From Pseudonocardiaceae bacterium YIM PH 21723 (GTDB lineage Bacteria > Actinomycetota > Actinomycetes > Mycobacteriales > Pseudonocardiaceae): 64,000 bases of DNA. This document shows positions 9,363 to 18,163 of this stretch, one piece after another; within the stretch, counting starts at the first letter, position 1; the number at the start of each line of letters is the position of its first letter. Under the pieces are notes generated by a model that saw nothing but the letters and a program-made list of their open reading frames with translations, searched no databases and was not told where the DNA came from. Both the position numbers and the translations under genes were made by a program. The stretch lies in assembly GCA_003600225.1 (NCBI GenBank), contig QZFT01000078.1, forward strand, positions 124,001-188,000, written 5' to 3'.

Positions 9363-11554
9363 CGCAACCTCCGGGCCAGTACCTGCGGGTAGAGGGGGCG
9401 TGGATCCACCGCCGCGCGCAGTCGCGGCACGGAGAACGGCTTCGGGTACAGCGTGCCGTCCAGCTCGGTGGCCAGCTGCCAGGCCTCGTCCTTGGTGACC
9501 GTGTCCAGTGTGTGCGGGGCGAACACCGCGGCCGAGGCCAGCGGCGCCAGCTCGGTCAGCGGGCGCGCCGCCGGACCGAGATCCCGCAGTGCGCGCTGCG
9601 CGTACTCCGCCGCGGTCTCGGCGGCCCGCTGCCGGACACCGCGCTCGGTCAGCCGGTCGACGGCCTGCTGCCAGGCACCCAGCACGCTGTGTGTGAGCGT
9701 GCTCGCGGCTCGCCTGCGCCGGTGCCGCCACGCCTTCGCCAGTGCGATGCCCGCCAGGCAGGCGGGGAACACCAGTAGGAGGGCGACGGCCAGCGGCCAG
9801 CCGGTCAGTGCGCCGGTCCAGCCCGCCCGGTCCTGCTCGCCGGCCTGGGCCTCTGGTTGCTGCGCGGGACGCTGTGCCGGGGGTGGTGCCGGTACCGGAT
9901 CCACCAGGACCGGGGGCGGCTGGAAGTGGCCGTCCACGTTCCGCACCGGCTTGGTGTCGGCGGGTCCGAACGGCACCCAGCCGTAGCCGTCGAAATGCAC
10001 CTCGGGCCAGGCGAAGGCATCGTGCCCGGTCACCCGGAACTCGCCGTTCCGGTAGACGCGCAGCTTGTAGCCCACCGCGACCCGTGCCGGGTAGCCCTGT
10101 TCCCTGGCGAGCAGGGTGAAGATCGCCGCCCGCTGCTCGGAGTACCCGGTGAACTCCCGGTACACCGCCAGATCCGGGTCCTCGGACCTGGTCAGTGCCC
10201 GGTTCAACGCGCCGATCGAATGTCCCGCCGGGACGCTCAGGTCCTCCGGCTGATCGAGCAGATCCTTCTCCAGTTCGCGCAGTCCCGCGTACGCGGACAG
10301 CGGGCCCTGTGCCGTCTCGGTCGCCTTCCGCAGCTCGGCGGCCCAGCCGGGGGCCAGTCCACCTTGTACGGCGCGGTAGCGGTCGAATGCCGGGCCGCCG
10401 CCGGGCGTCAGGTTCTCCAGGTCACCATCGCGCCGCCGGATCAGCCCCTCGGTCCGGTAGCGCCAGTTCCGGAGGTCCGCCGCGGTGCTCATCGCCGTGC
10501 CCGTCCCGGCGTCCACGCCGACCGCTCCGGGGTCCTGGCCGTGGAGTTCCAGGCGGGTCGGCTCGCCCAACACCGGCAGGAACGGCGGCCCGAGTCCCTG
10601 GAGCTCGATCTCCGCGGTCAGCCGGGTACCACCGGGCAGCTCCTCGTGGCCGGCGAACCGGCGGCCGGCGAACCGGTACTCGCCGGCCGCCGTCCACAGC
10701 TCACCGTTGTACTCAGGCAGCGCCGCGACCCGTATCCGGTCGAGCTGGGCGGCCGAGCCCTGGTCGATCCGCACGGTGAACAGGGGTTGCGCCGGGCTCT
10801 GCCTCAGCTGGTTCTTGATCAGGGCCAGTGGGGACAGCGTCGAGTCGGCGCGTACCGGGGTGGCCCGCAGGTCCCGGGGATCGGCGCGGTGCGTGCCGGA
10901 TGCCAGCAGCGGACCGGCCAGCACGCCGACGGCGGTGGCCAGCGCGATGATCGCGAGCCGGACACCCGGCCGGCCGTGCCCGCCGCGCAGGGTGGCCAGC
11001 ACCAGTGCGGCGGCGATGCCCAGGGCCATGGCGATCGGTTGCGCTCGCAGGTCGCCGCCCACCAGCGGCAGGGCGGCGGCCAGCGCGAGTACCGGCGGGC
11101 CGAGTGGGGCGAACGGCCTGCTGGTGCGCAGCGCCAGCGTCACCGCACCGAAGGCGGCGAACCAGGTGAGCAGGGCCGGTGTGACGAGGACGACGCCCCG
11201 TGGCTCCGCGGGCAGGCCGACGCTGAGCATGATCGACCAGCCGCGCACCGCACCGGTCCCCAGCTCGGCCGCGGTCCGGCCGGTGGGCAGTCCGCCGCGA
11301 AGCGTGTCGGTCAGCACGCCGTACGCCGCGAAGATCGAGGCGCCGGCCAGCGCGGCGATCACGGTCGGCAGCGGACCGGGGCGGCGGATCGCGACGGCGG
11401 CGGCGATCACCCCACCGCAACAGGCGGCGCCCAGCACTGTGGGCAAGAACTCGGTGGTCGCGAAGAACGCCTGGTAAACAGGGGTTGTCGCGACGGTGAT
11501 CGCGATGCACAGCAGGGCGTGCAGGGACCGGATGGCGAGCGCGTCCCCAGGCAT
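9359..11554 (-). CDS. TgpA-like membrane protein with degenerate transglutaminase domain
   Basis: 731 residues. The N-terminal ~220 residues hold about six membrane segments (DUF3488/TgpA-type), followed by an exported transglutaminase-like domain at ~430-535, another membrane helix near 590 and a C-terminal DUF4129-like tail. The papain-like triad of the family is Cys in the 'C..FA..LAR' helix, His in 'HAW' and Asp in 'WVPFDPT'. Here the matching positions look like Ser472 (GYSEQRAAIFTLLAR), Phe514 (DAFAWPEV) and Gly530 (WVPFGPAD). The domain is therefore probably not catalytic. In many actinobacteria tgpA follows moxR and DUF58 genes; neither is present here, and its partner is the RCC1/PKD gene. 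GAGGAGG precedes the ATG. Confidence 0.85.
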   Translation of the reverse strand: MPGDALAIRSLHALLCIAITVATTPVYQAFFATTEFLPTVLGAACCGGVIAAAVAIRRPGPLPTVIAALAGASIFAAYGVLTDTLRGGLPTGRTAAELGTGAVRGWSIMLSVGLPAEPRGVVLVTPALLTWFAAFGAVTLALRTSRPFAPLGPPVLALAAALPLVGGDLRAQPIAMALGIAAALVLATLRGGHGRPGVRLAIIALATAVGVLAGPLLASGTHRADPRDLRATPVRADSTLSPLALIKNQLRQSPAQPLFTVRIDQGSAAQLDRIRVAALPEYNGELWTAAGEYRFAGRRFAGHEELPGGTRLTAEIELQGLGPPFLPVLGEPTRLELHGQDPGAVGVDAGTGTAMSTAADLRNWRYRTEGLIRRRDGDLENLTPGGGPAFDRYRAVQGGLAPGWAAELRKATETAQGPLSAYAGLRELEKDLLDQPEDLSVPAGHSIGALNRALTRSEDPDLAVYREFTGYSEQRAAIFTLLAREQGYPARVAVGYKLRVYRNGEFRVTGHDAFAWPEVHFDGYGWVPFGPADTKPVRNVDGHFQPPPVLVDPVPAPPPAQRPAQQPEAQAGEQDRAGWTGALTGWPLAVALLLVFPACLAGIALAKAWRHRRRRAASTLTHSVLGAWQQAVDRLTERGVRQRAAETAAEYAQRALRDLGPAARPLTELAPLASAAVFAPHTLDTVTKDEAWQLATELDGTLYPKPFSVPRLRAAVDPRPLYPQVLARRLR

Positions 11555-11635
11555 GCCAGTCCTCCTCGCCGCCGGTCTCCCGGAGTAGATTAGGGCATGA
11601 TCAATGCCGTGGTCTCGCGTTTCCGGCCACCCGTT

Positions 11636-11665
11636 TTGACCCTGGGGTAGACCGCCAGGTAACCT
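11636..11665 (+). promoter_or_regulatory. Candidate promoter of rplM-rpsI
   Basis: TTGACC (11636-11641), an 18-base spacer and TAACCT (11660-11665) form a housekeeping-sigma-like promoter in the 263-base gap before rplM. The untranslated leader would be about 145 bases; no known L13 leader structure was recognised in it. Confidence 0.5.
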
Positions 11666-11817
11666 TTTTCGTTGTTATGTGGTGTGCGGTGTAACCGAGG
11701 GGTTGCGCGGCCCGTGTGACGTTCCTTCTGGGCTGATTTCGTTCTTCAGGACGGTCAAGCCAGGTGAACGCACGCGACAGACCACATCCCCGAAGCTATT
11801 GGACTAGAGGTAGATCC

Positions 11818-12261
11818 GTGCGCACGTTTAGCCCTAAGGCCGGCGAGGTGGAACGCACCTGGCACGTCATCGACGCCCAGGACATCGTTCTCGGCCGTCT
11901 GGCCACCCACGCCGCGACTTTGCTGCGTGGCAAGCACAAGCCCATCTACGCCCCCCACGTTGACACCGGCGACTTCGTCGTCGTCATCAACGCGGAGAAG
12001 GTCGCCCTGACCGGCAAGAAGGCCGAGCAGGAGTTCAAGTACCGCCACTCTGGTTTCCCCGGCGGTCTGCGCCAGCGTTCCTTCGGCGAGATGAAGGCCA
12101 ACCACCCGGAGAAGCTGGTGGAGAAGGCGATCACCGGCATGCTGCCGAAGAACCGCCTTGGCCGCGCCATGGCCAGCAAGCTCAAGGTGTACGCGGGTGA
12201 GGCTCACCCGCACGCCGCGCAGAAGCCCGTACCGTTTGAGATCACGAAGGTTGCCCAGTGA
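11818..12261 (+). CDS. rplM: 50S ribosomal protein L13
   Basis: 147 residues, the normal length for bacterial L13, a structural protein of the large ribosomal subunit that binds 23S rRNA early in assembly. Conserved blocks are visible: [16 protein letters not shown], the [18 protein letters not shown] core and MLPKNRLGR. The GTG at 11818 was chosen because AGAGG lies 8 bases upstream and the protein then begins [10 protein letters not shown], as in other actinobacteria. The stop shares GTGA with the rpsI start, the usual rplM-rpsI operon coupling. Confidence 0.98.
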   Translation: MRTFSPKAGEVERTWHVIDAQDIVLGRLATHAATLLRGKHKPIYAPHVDTGDFVVVINAEKVALTGKKAEQEFKYRHSGFPGGLRQRSFGEMKANHPEKLVEKAITGMLPKNRLGRAMASKLKVYAGEAHPHAAQKPVPFEITKVAQ

Positions 12262-12851
12262 GCGACGCCGAGAACACCCCCGTGGAAGACGTCGCCGTGG
12301 TTGACGACGCTGCCGTGGTTGAAGAGACCCCCGCTGTCGAGGCGCCCGAGGCCGAGGCCGAGGTTGCTGCTGAGGCCACCGACGCTCCCGAGGCCGAGGT
12401 TGTCGACGCCGGCGAGACCGTCGACGAGGACGCTCCGGCGCCCGTCGCGGTCCCGCGCTTCGGTGACAAGCCGATCCAGACCGTTGGCCGCCGCAAGGAG
12501 GCCGTCGTTCGCGTTCGCCTGGTGCCCGGCACCGGCAAGTTCAGCCTGAACGGCAAGAGCCTGGACACCTACTTCCCGGACAAGGTCCACCAGCAGCTGA
12601 TCAAGGACCCGCTGGTCACCGCCGAGAAGCTGGAGCAGTTCGACATCTTCGGCACGCTGCACGGCGGCGGCATCTCCGGCCAGGCCGGTGCGCTGCGTCT
12701 GGCGATCGCCCGTGCGCTGATCGAGGTCGAGCCCGAGGACCGTCCGGCCCTCAAGAAGGCCGGCTTCCTGACCCGTGACCCGCGGGCCAAGGAGCGTAAG
12801 AAGTACGGTCTGAAGAAGGCCCGTAAGGCGCCTCAGTACTCCAAGCGTTGA
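12258..12851 (+). CDS. rpsI: 30S ribosomal protein S9 with acidic N-terminal extension
   Basis: 197 residues. The conserved S9 domain occupies about residues 72-197: [33 protein letters not shown], and the C-terminal tail [11 protein letters not shown] that reaches the decoding centre. The first ~70 residues are an Ala/Glu/Asp/Val-rich low-complexity extension. Actinobacterial S9 proteins often have such an extension, but this one is longer than in M. tuberculosis (151 residues in total). The GTG start overlaps the rplM stop. A strong terminator follows at 12903. Confidence 0.98.
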   Translation: MSDAENTPVEDVAVVDDAAVVEETPAVEAPEAEAEVAAEATDAPEAEVVDAGETVDEDAPAPVAVPRFGDKPIQTVGRRKEAVVRVRLVPGTGKFSLNGKSLDTYFPDKVHQQLIKDPLVTAEKLEQFDIFGTLHGGGISGQAGALRLAIARALIEVEPEDRPALKKAGFLTRDPRAKERKKYGLKKARKAPQYSKR

Positions 12852-12902
12852 TCTGTCGGCTGTTCCGCAGCCGGTAGGTGCGATGTACAACTTCATACTT
12901 TT

Positions 12903-12944
12903 CTGCGGGAGCAGTCCGGTGTTCACTTCGGACTGCTCCCGCAG
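12903..12944 (+). terminator. Rho-independent terminator of rplM-rpsI
   Basis: A perfect 16-bp stem (CTGCGGGAGCAGTCCG at 12903-12918, complement at 12929-12944) with a 10-base loop is followed by TTTGTTT. It is the clearest intrinsic terminator in the window and separates the ribosomal operon from glmM. Confidence 0.9.
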
Positions 12945-13016
12945 TTTGTTTCCCGGTCAGACATTTCGGAACGATCCCGACATGCGCACTGTCTGCGCAA
13001 GGAGGTAACTCCCACC

Positions 13017-14348
13017 ATGTCCCGCCTGTTCGGCACCGATGGGGTTCGTGGTCTCGCCAACGCCGCCCTCACCCCGGAGCTCGCGCTGTCACTGTCGGCG
13101 GCCGCCGCCCGCGTGCTGGCCGCACGTGATCGCTCCCACCGCCCGGTGGCGGTGGTCGGCCGGGATCCACGCGCCAGCGGCGAGATGCTGGAGGCCGCGG
13201 TCACCGCAGGTCTGGCCGGAGCGGGCGCGGATGTGCTGCGGGTCGGCGTGCTGCCCACCCCGGCGGTCGCCTACCTGATCGGCGCGTTGAACGCGGACTG
13301 TGGCGTGATGATCTCCGCCTCGCACAACCCCATGCCGGATAACGGGATCAAGTTCTTCGCCGCGGGCGGGCAGAAGCTGGCCGACTCGATCGAGGACGAG
13401 ATCGAGGCGCGGATGAAGCAGCCCGTCGCCGGCCCGACCGGCTCCGCCATCGGCCGGGTACAGGACCTGCCCGACGCCGAGCAGCGGTACGTGGACCACC
13501 TGCTGCTGTCCACCCCGCAGCCCCTAGATGGGCTGACCGTGGTGGTGGACTGCGCGAACGGCGCCGCCTCCACCGTCGGCCCCGAGGCCTACCGCCGCGC
13601 CGGGGCCAACGTCGTCACCATTCACGCCGACCCGGACGGCCTGAACATCAACGACGGCTGCGGTTCCACGCACATGGACGACCTGCGCAAGGCCGTCGTC
13701 GAGCACGGCGCCGACCTGGGTATCGCGCACGACGGTGACGCCGACCGCACCCTGGCCGTGGACCACAACGGTGAGCTGGTGGACGGCGACCAGATCATGG
13801 CCGTGCTGGCCATGGCGATGAAGGACGCCGGTGAGCTGGAGCAGGACACCCTGGTCGCCACCGTGATGAGCAACCTGGGCCTGCACCTGGCGATGAAAGC
13901 CAACGGCATCGACCTGAAGATCACCGGGGTCGGCGACCGCTATGTGCTGGAGGAGCTGCGCTCCGGTGGGTTCAGCCTGGGCGGTGAGCAGTCCGGCCAC
14001 GTCGTACTGCCCAGCCACGCCACCACCGGCGACGGTGTGCTGACCGCGCTCCGGCTGATGGCCCGCATCGCGTCCACCGGAAAGTCCCTGGCCGAGCTGG
14101 CCGCCGTGATGGACCGGCTGCCGCAGGTGCTGATCAACGTCAAGGTCTCCGACAAGGCCACCGTGGCCAAGTCCCCGGCCGTCACCGAGGCCGTCGCCGG
14201 AGTGGAGGCCGAGCTCGGCGAGACCGGCCGGGTGCTGCTGCGCCCGAGCGGCACCGAGCAGCTGGTCCGCGTCATGGTCGAGGCTCCCACCCAGGAGACC
14301 GCCCACGCCGCCGCGACCCGCCTGGCCGACATCGTCGCCACCGTCTGA
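13017..14348 (+). CDS. glmM: Phosphoglucosamine mutase
   Basis: 443 residues. It converts glucosamine-6-phosphate to glucosamine-1-phosphate for UDP-GlcNAc and peptidoglycan synthesis. Signatures of the alpha-D-phosphohexomutase family are all present: FGTDGVRG at residues 5-12, active-site Ser102 in SASHNP (same number as E. coli GlmM), the metal loop DGDADR, the sugar loop GGEQSGH and the phosphate loop [18 protein letters not shown] lies about 13 bases before the ATG. In mycobacteria glmS lies nearby; it is absent here, and a type VII-substrate-like operon follows instead. Confidence 0.98.
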   Translation: MSRLFGTDGVRGLANAALTPELALSLSAAAARVLAARDRSHRPVAVVGRDPRASGEMLEAAVTAGLAGAGADVLRVGVLPTPAVAYLIGALNADCGVMISASHNPMPDNGIKFFAAGGQKLADSIEDEIEARMKQPVAGPTGSAIGRVQDLPDAEQRYVDHLLLSTPQPLDGLTVVVDCANGAASTVGPEAYRRAGANVVTIHADPDGLNINDGCGSTHMDDLRKAVVEHGADLGIAHDGDADRTLAVDHNGELVDGDQIMAVLAMAMKDAGELEQDTLVATVMSNLGLHLAMKANGIDLKITGVGDRYVLEELRSGGFSLGGEQSGHVVLPSHATTGDGVLTALRLMARIASTGKSLAELAAVMDRLPQVLINVKVSDKATVAKSPAVTEAVAGVEAELGETGRVLLRPSGTEQLVRVMVEAPTQETAHAAATRLADIVATV

Positions 14349-14358
14349 CCCGATAGTT

Positions 14359-14411
14359 CCGAAGTTGGCGATGTTCGCGCGAGGAACGAGCCCGAACATC
14401 GCCAACTTCGG
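14359..14411. repeat. Dispersed palindrome family A, copy 2
   Basis: Perfect 19-bp arms CCGAAGTTGGCGATGTTCG (14359-14377) and complement (14393-14411), 15-base loop. It lies between the convergent ends of glmM and the osmC gene, a natural spot for a bidirectional terminator. Confidence 0.85.
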
Positions 14412-14419
14412 GTACGGCG

Positions 14420-14833
14420 TCAGATGCTGCGGATCTTGATGGTGCCGGTCAGGGTGCGGTGGACCGGGCACTTCTCGGCGATCTTGTGCAGGGCGGCTCG
14501 CTGCTCGTCGTTCAGCGGGCCGTCCAGCTGGATCTGCTTGGTGATCTCGTCGATCATGACGTTCTTGTCCTCGCAGTCCTCGCAGTCCCTGGAATGCACC
14601 CGCTGATGGCTCAGGGTGACCGTGACCTTCTCCAGCGGCCAGCCCTTGCGCTCCGCGTACATCCGCACCGTCATCGAGGTGCATGCGCCGAGCGAGCCCA
14701 GTAGCAGCTGGTAGGGATCCGGCGCGGTGCCCCGACCGATCGGCTCCGGCTCGTCGGCGTTCAGCACGTGCTTGTCCGCCAGGATCTGCTGGCCGTAGCC
14801 GCCGATCCCGTTCTCCGTGACCACAACACTCAT
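14420..14833 (-). CDS. OsmC/Ohr family peroxiredoxin-like protein
   Basis: 137 residues. OsmC-family proteins are thiol-dependent peroxidases that reduce organic hydroperoxides through two cysteines. Both are present here: Cys51 in LGACTSMT at the start of the central helix and Cys122 in EKCPVH. A further pair, Cys84 and Cys87 (DCEDCED), is unusual and could bind metal or take part in thiol exchange. The ATG at 14833 was chosen because the conserved fold begins just after it; the Shine-Dalgarno is weak. It is divergent from the type VII-substrate-like operon. Confidence 0.88.
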   Translation of the reverse strand: MSVVVTENGIGGYGQQILADKHVLNADEPEPIGRGTAPDPYQLLLGSLGACTSMTVRMYAERKGWPLEKVTVTLSHQRVHSRDCEDCEDKNVMIDEITKQIQLDGPLNDEQRAALHKIAEKCPVHRTLTGTIKIRSI

Positions 14834-14974
14834 GTGCTGATCGTAGTTTTCGGTCTGGAGGACCCCTGACTGCGCCGCCCGGGCTAACGGTCCAGAATGA
14901 GGCTCGGCACACACCTCGGGAACCGAGGCAGACCGGGATGCGTCGGACTGGGGTGCGAGCGAGGGGAGCGGGTG

Positions 14975-15271
14975 ATGACCGGGTTCGGGACTAACGCCGA
15001 GGAAATGGCCGGGGTGGCCGGCAAGATCAAGGCGCTGCGCCAGCCTGTCGACGAGGCGGGCACCAACATCGGGAACACCGAGGGTGGCAAGGGCAACACC
15101 GGCCGGGCACACGACTTCGGCGGGCAGTACCACGACGCCATGCAGAAGCTCTCCCACCTGGTGACGAACTACGGCGCCGCCATCGAGGACTTCAGCTCCC
15201 GGTTGGTCAACTCCAAGGCCGGATACCAGTGGAGTGAAGAGACCGCCGCCGACTCCTTCAAGGGGCAGTGA
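14975..15271 (+). CDS. Small EspC/WXG100-like type VII secretion protein
   Basis: 98 residues, helix-rich, starting MTGFGTNAEEMAGVAGKI. A central Gly-rich turn (NTEGGKGNTGRAHDFGG) separates two predicted helices, and the C-terminus reads AGYQWSEETAADSFKG. Size, helix pattern and the link to the large WTG-containing neighbour fit the EspC/ESX substrate-partner group of actinobacteria; the family assignment is tentative. GAGGGGAG lies upstream of ATG 14975, and a GTG immediately before it (14972) is an alternative start. The stop overlaps the next gene, so the four genes 14975-18874 look like one operon. Confidence 0.75.
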   Translation: MTGFGTNAEEMAGVAGKIKALRQPVDEAGTNIGNTEGGKGNTGRAHDFGGQYHDAMQKLSHLVTNYGAAIEDFSSRLVNSKAGYQWSEETAADSFKGQ

Positions 15272-17718
15272 TGCCGAATCAGGAAGAAGTCGAGCGCGTC
15301 CTCATGGACGAGAGCGTCCCCCTCGAAGTCCGCAAGGACCTCGCGTACATGTGGGCCAAGGACCACGATCTCGACGAGGACGACTTCCCGCAGTTCGAGA
15401 ACGAGATCGACGGGAACTACCAGCGCTTCGTCGGCTACGACGGCGACCAGAACGCGAAGACGGACGCCGCCTGGGACCGGGCGAACACCGCCCACCAGGT
15501 GTCGGACAACAAGCGGGCCGCGGGCGACGCGAACCGGAAGGCGCAGACCGGCGGCGGAGCGGGCGCCGGCAACTCGAACGAGATCTTCGACCGGGCCGCT
15601 CCCGGGCTGAAGGTGCTGGCGGACTTCCTGCCGCAGTACAACAAGGTGTCCGGCGGCGCGGTCGGTGGCGTGTGCATGGCCCCCACCGACATCAAGGACC
15701 TCTACCGGCGGTACGACGAGCAGCGGGACATCGACTTCGGCAAGTTCCAGCGAGACGCCGACGAGCTGGGCAGATCCGCCGAACAGATCGGCCGCACCAA
15801 GAACGACATGGCCGGGCAGACCGCGACCCTGTACGGGCACTGGACCGGTTCCGCCGCCGACGCCTCGCGCGGCTACTTCAGCAAGTTCAACCAGTCCGCC
15901 GGTGAGCTGCAGGAGAAGCTCGGCGGCGCCCAGCAGGTGATCGCCGGGCACCTCGGCACCATCGCCAAGGCCTGCCGCGACAAGGGCGACGCCGTGCTGA
16001 ACATGTACGAGCCGACCTGCCACGGCGCCTCGCCGGCGATCGTGGACGCGGTGATCAACATGGCCAAGAGCAACGACATCCGGTTGCAGACCGTGCTGAA
16101 CGTGAAGAACTACATCGGGCTGCAGTACGACAAGAACTACAACCCGAACGACGAAGAGCAGAAGATCATCCGGGACGTGGCCTCGAAGTGGCTGACCGGA
16201 ACCTTCCAGCCCTGGTACGGGCTGAAGATGAAGACGCTCATCGACGCCTCCAACGCCGCGAAGACCGCGGTGGACGCCGCGTGGAAAGAGGTCGTCGACT
16301 ACCTCAACGCGGTGAACGAGGACCCGTTCAAGGCCCTGCTCAGCGGTAAGTCCGTGGGCGGCCAGGCGGGCGACAAGGGCGGCGGCGGGCACACCGGCTC
16401 CGGCGGCGGTGACACCGGCGGTGGTGGCAACACCGGTGGCGGCGGTTCCCCGCACGGCGGGGGTTCCCCACAGGGCGGTGGCGGCACCCCGCAGGGTGGC
16501 GGTTCCCCGGCCGAGCACGTGGCCGATCCGGCCGAGCACGGGGGCACCGCGGAGACTCCGGCCGCCGCTGCGGCCGCCGAGCAGGCGAAGCACGCGGTGC
16601 CGGACCAGGTGAAGCAGTTGGTCAGCCAGAGTGGTCAGGGCGCGCAGCAGGTCGCGGACCAGATCAAGAACCAGGTGATCGGCAACCTGCCGCCGCAGCT
16701 CCAGGAACTGCTGGGCCAGCCCGGCGGTGCGAAGCCCGGCGGCCTCGACCTGGGCGGGCTGGGCGACCAGATCGGCAAGCAGGTGCACGAGGCCCTCGCG
16801 CAGGCCGGTGACCAGGTGCAACAGGCCATCAACGGTGGCCAGCAGGGGGCGGCGCAGTTCGCCGGGCACATCCAGCAGCAGGTGGTCGGTCAGTTGCCGC
16901 CGGAGCTGCAGGGACTGTTCGCGGACCAACAGCAGCAGGTGATCGGTCAGGCCGCGGCGGTGGGTGAGCAGGCGCCGCAGCAGGCCTTCCAGCAGGCTTT
17001 CGACGAGACCCCGCAGCAGGTCCAGGCGGCGTTCGACCAGGCTCCGCAGCCGGGCGAGCAGCAGTTCCAGCAGAGCTACGGCCAGGCCGCCGAGTACACC
17101 CAGCACGCGGCATCCACCGGCGCGTCGATCATGGACCGGCTGAGCGGCGGCTCCTCCGCCGGCACCTCGATCGGCGCCGCCGGATTCGTCAGCGACGCCG
17201 CGGGCGTGCTGAACCAGCACCCCGCCGAGGTACAGGGCGTGAAACACGACTCCGGTGCCCAGCACTCCAGCGCTCTGGGTAGCACCGAGTCCATCGAGCC
17301 GGGTTCGGCGGGCTCCGCCGGACTCGCGGCCATGCCGGACGGGGATGTGCCCGGCGCCCAGGGCGGCGGCGGTCAGCAGGCGGCCGCGGCCCAGGCCGGC
17401 GGCGGGATGATGGGCGGCGGGATGCCGATGGGCGGCATGGGCGGTGGCGGCGCGGGCGGCGGTGGCGGCGACAGCGAGCACAAGTCGCAGTACCGCACCG
17501 AGGCCGATGTGGTCGGCGGCGACCGCGCGCCGCACTCCAACTGGCTCACCGATGTGCTCGGCCTCGACGAGCAGACGTTCGGCGACCAGCAGCCCGAGGA
17601 ACCGGAACAGGGCGGTATCGCCGACACCGGTGTCGTGCAGTCCGCGCCCGCCGAGGGCGGGGTCGTGCAGGGCGGGACACTGCCGAAGCTGGCCCGGATG
17701 GAGGACGGCGGACCGTGA
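15271..17718 (+). CDS. Large WXG100-domain protein with Gly- and Gln-rich repeats, putative type VII substrate
   Basis: 815 residues. Residues ~1-110 are acidic and charged. A helical WXG100-like domain at ~135-330 has the turn W191-T-G193 (HWTGSAADA). Then come a Gly-rich spacer (~365-420), a Gln-rich segment (~455-640) with an imperfect internal duplication (QVIGNLPPQLQELL ... QVVGQLPPELQGLF), a second Gly/Met-rich spacer and an acidic C-terminus. No enzymatic domain is seen. This resembles PPE/WXG-type proteins that carry long low-complexity tails to the surface. ATG 15271 is favoured over GTG 15268 because AGGGG then has a 5-base spacer. The 3' end overlaps the next gene by GTGA. Confidence 0.75.
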   Translation: MPNQEEVERVLMDESVPLEVRKDLAYMWAKDHDLDEDDFPQFENEIDGNYQRFVGYDGDQNAKTDAAWDRANTAHQVSDNKRAAGDANRKAQTGGGAGAGNSNEIFDRAAPGLKVLADFLPQYNKVSGGAVGGVCMAPTDIKDLYRRYDEQRDIDFGKFQRDADELGRSAEQIGRTKNDMAGQTATLYGHWTGSAADASRGYFSKFNQSAGELQEKLGGAQQVIAGHLGTIAKACRDKGDAVLNMYEPTCHGASPAIVDAVINMAKSNDIRLQTVLNVKNYIGLQYDKNYNPNDEEQKIIRDVASKWLTGTFQPWYGLKMKTLIDASNAAKTAVDAAWKEVVDYLNAVNEDPFKALLSGKSVGGQAGDKGGGGHTGSGGGDTGGGGNTGGGGSPHGGGSPQGGGGTPQGGGSPAEHVADPAEHGGTAETPAAAAAAEQAKHAVPDQVKQLVSQSGQGAQQVADQIKNQVIGNLPPQLQELLGQPGGAKPGGLDLGGLGDQIGKQVHEALAQAGDQVQQAINGGQQGAAQFAGHIQQQVVGQLPPELQGLFADQQQQVIGQAAAVGEQAPQQAFQQAFDETPQQVQAAFDQAPQPGEQQFQQSYGQAAEYTQHAASTGASIMDRLSGGSSAGTSIGAAGFVSDAAGVLNQHPAEVQGVKHDSGAQHSSALGSTESIEPGSAGSAGLAAMPDGDVPGAQGGGGQQAAAAQAGGGMMGGGMPMGGMGGGGAGGGGGDSEHKSQYRTEADVVGGDRAPHSNWLTDVLGLDEQTFGDQQPEEPEQGGIADTGVVQSAPAEGGVVQGGTLPKLARMEDGGP

Positions 17719-18143
17719 CCGATGTACGTGAGCTGGTGGCGCGCTCGCTGCGCCGCGCCGAGGAGATCAGCACCGAGCTGGACCTGCGCCGGGACCTGCG
17801 GGAGCGGGAGACCGAGCAGGTCGAGCGGCAGATCGCGGAGAACTCCCGGAAGCTGGCGGAGGAGTCCGGGCAGCAGCTCGCCGAGGCCGAGGCCAACGAG
17901 CAGAAGCTGAAGAAGGCGGGCGGCTGGGACACCGAGGCCGCGCAGCGGCCCCGGGACGGCGGTGTGCTGTCCATCGGTGGTTTTGAGGACGAGGCGCCCC
18001 CCGCACCACGATTTTTCCCTGCACCGGTCGAACCCGAACCGGAACCGGAACCCGTCGTCGCCCAGCCCGAGCCGCCGGCTCGTCAGGCCTGGGAGTACGA
18101 GGACGAGGACGACGATTTCTCGAATCGCAGCTGGTTGGTCTGA
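17715..18143 (+). CDS. Coiled-coil protein of the type VII-substrate-like operon
   Basis: 142 residues, function unknown. Residues ~5-70 are a charged helix rich in Arg, Glu and Gln (RDLRERETEQVERQIAENSR) and very likely form a coiled coil. A Pro/Glu-rich stretch (PVEPEPEPEPVVAQPEP) and an acidic tail follow. There is no signal peptide or membrane segment. The GTG start sits in the stop of the preceding gene. Short coiled-coil proteins (YbaB-like or chaperone-like) often accompany ESX substrates, so a chaperone or cytosolic partner role is possible but not shown. Confidence 0.7.
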   Translation: MTDVRELVARSLRRAEEISTELDLRRDLRERETEQVERQIAENSRKLAEESGQQLAEAEANEQKLKKAGGWDTEAAQRPRDGGVLSIGGFEDEAPPAPRFFPAPVEPEPEPEPVVAQPEPPARQAWEYEDEDDDFSNRSWLV

Positions 18144-18163
18144 CAACGCAGGGAGACAGGTCC

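Noticed and set aside
9857-11593. Long plus-strand frame opposite the transglutaminase-like gene
   Set aside because: Antisense shadow of a membrane-protein gene; Arg/Gly/Gln-rich without any domain.
11555-11817. tRNA or ribosomal leader RNA before rplM
   Set aside because: No cloverleaf or known leader structure could be drawn; only a promoter-like pair is supported.
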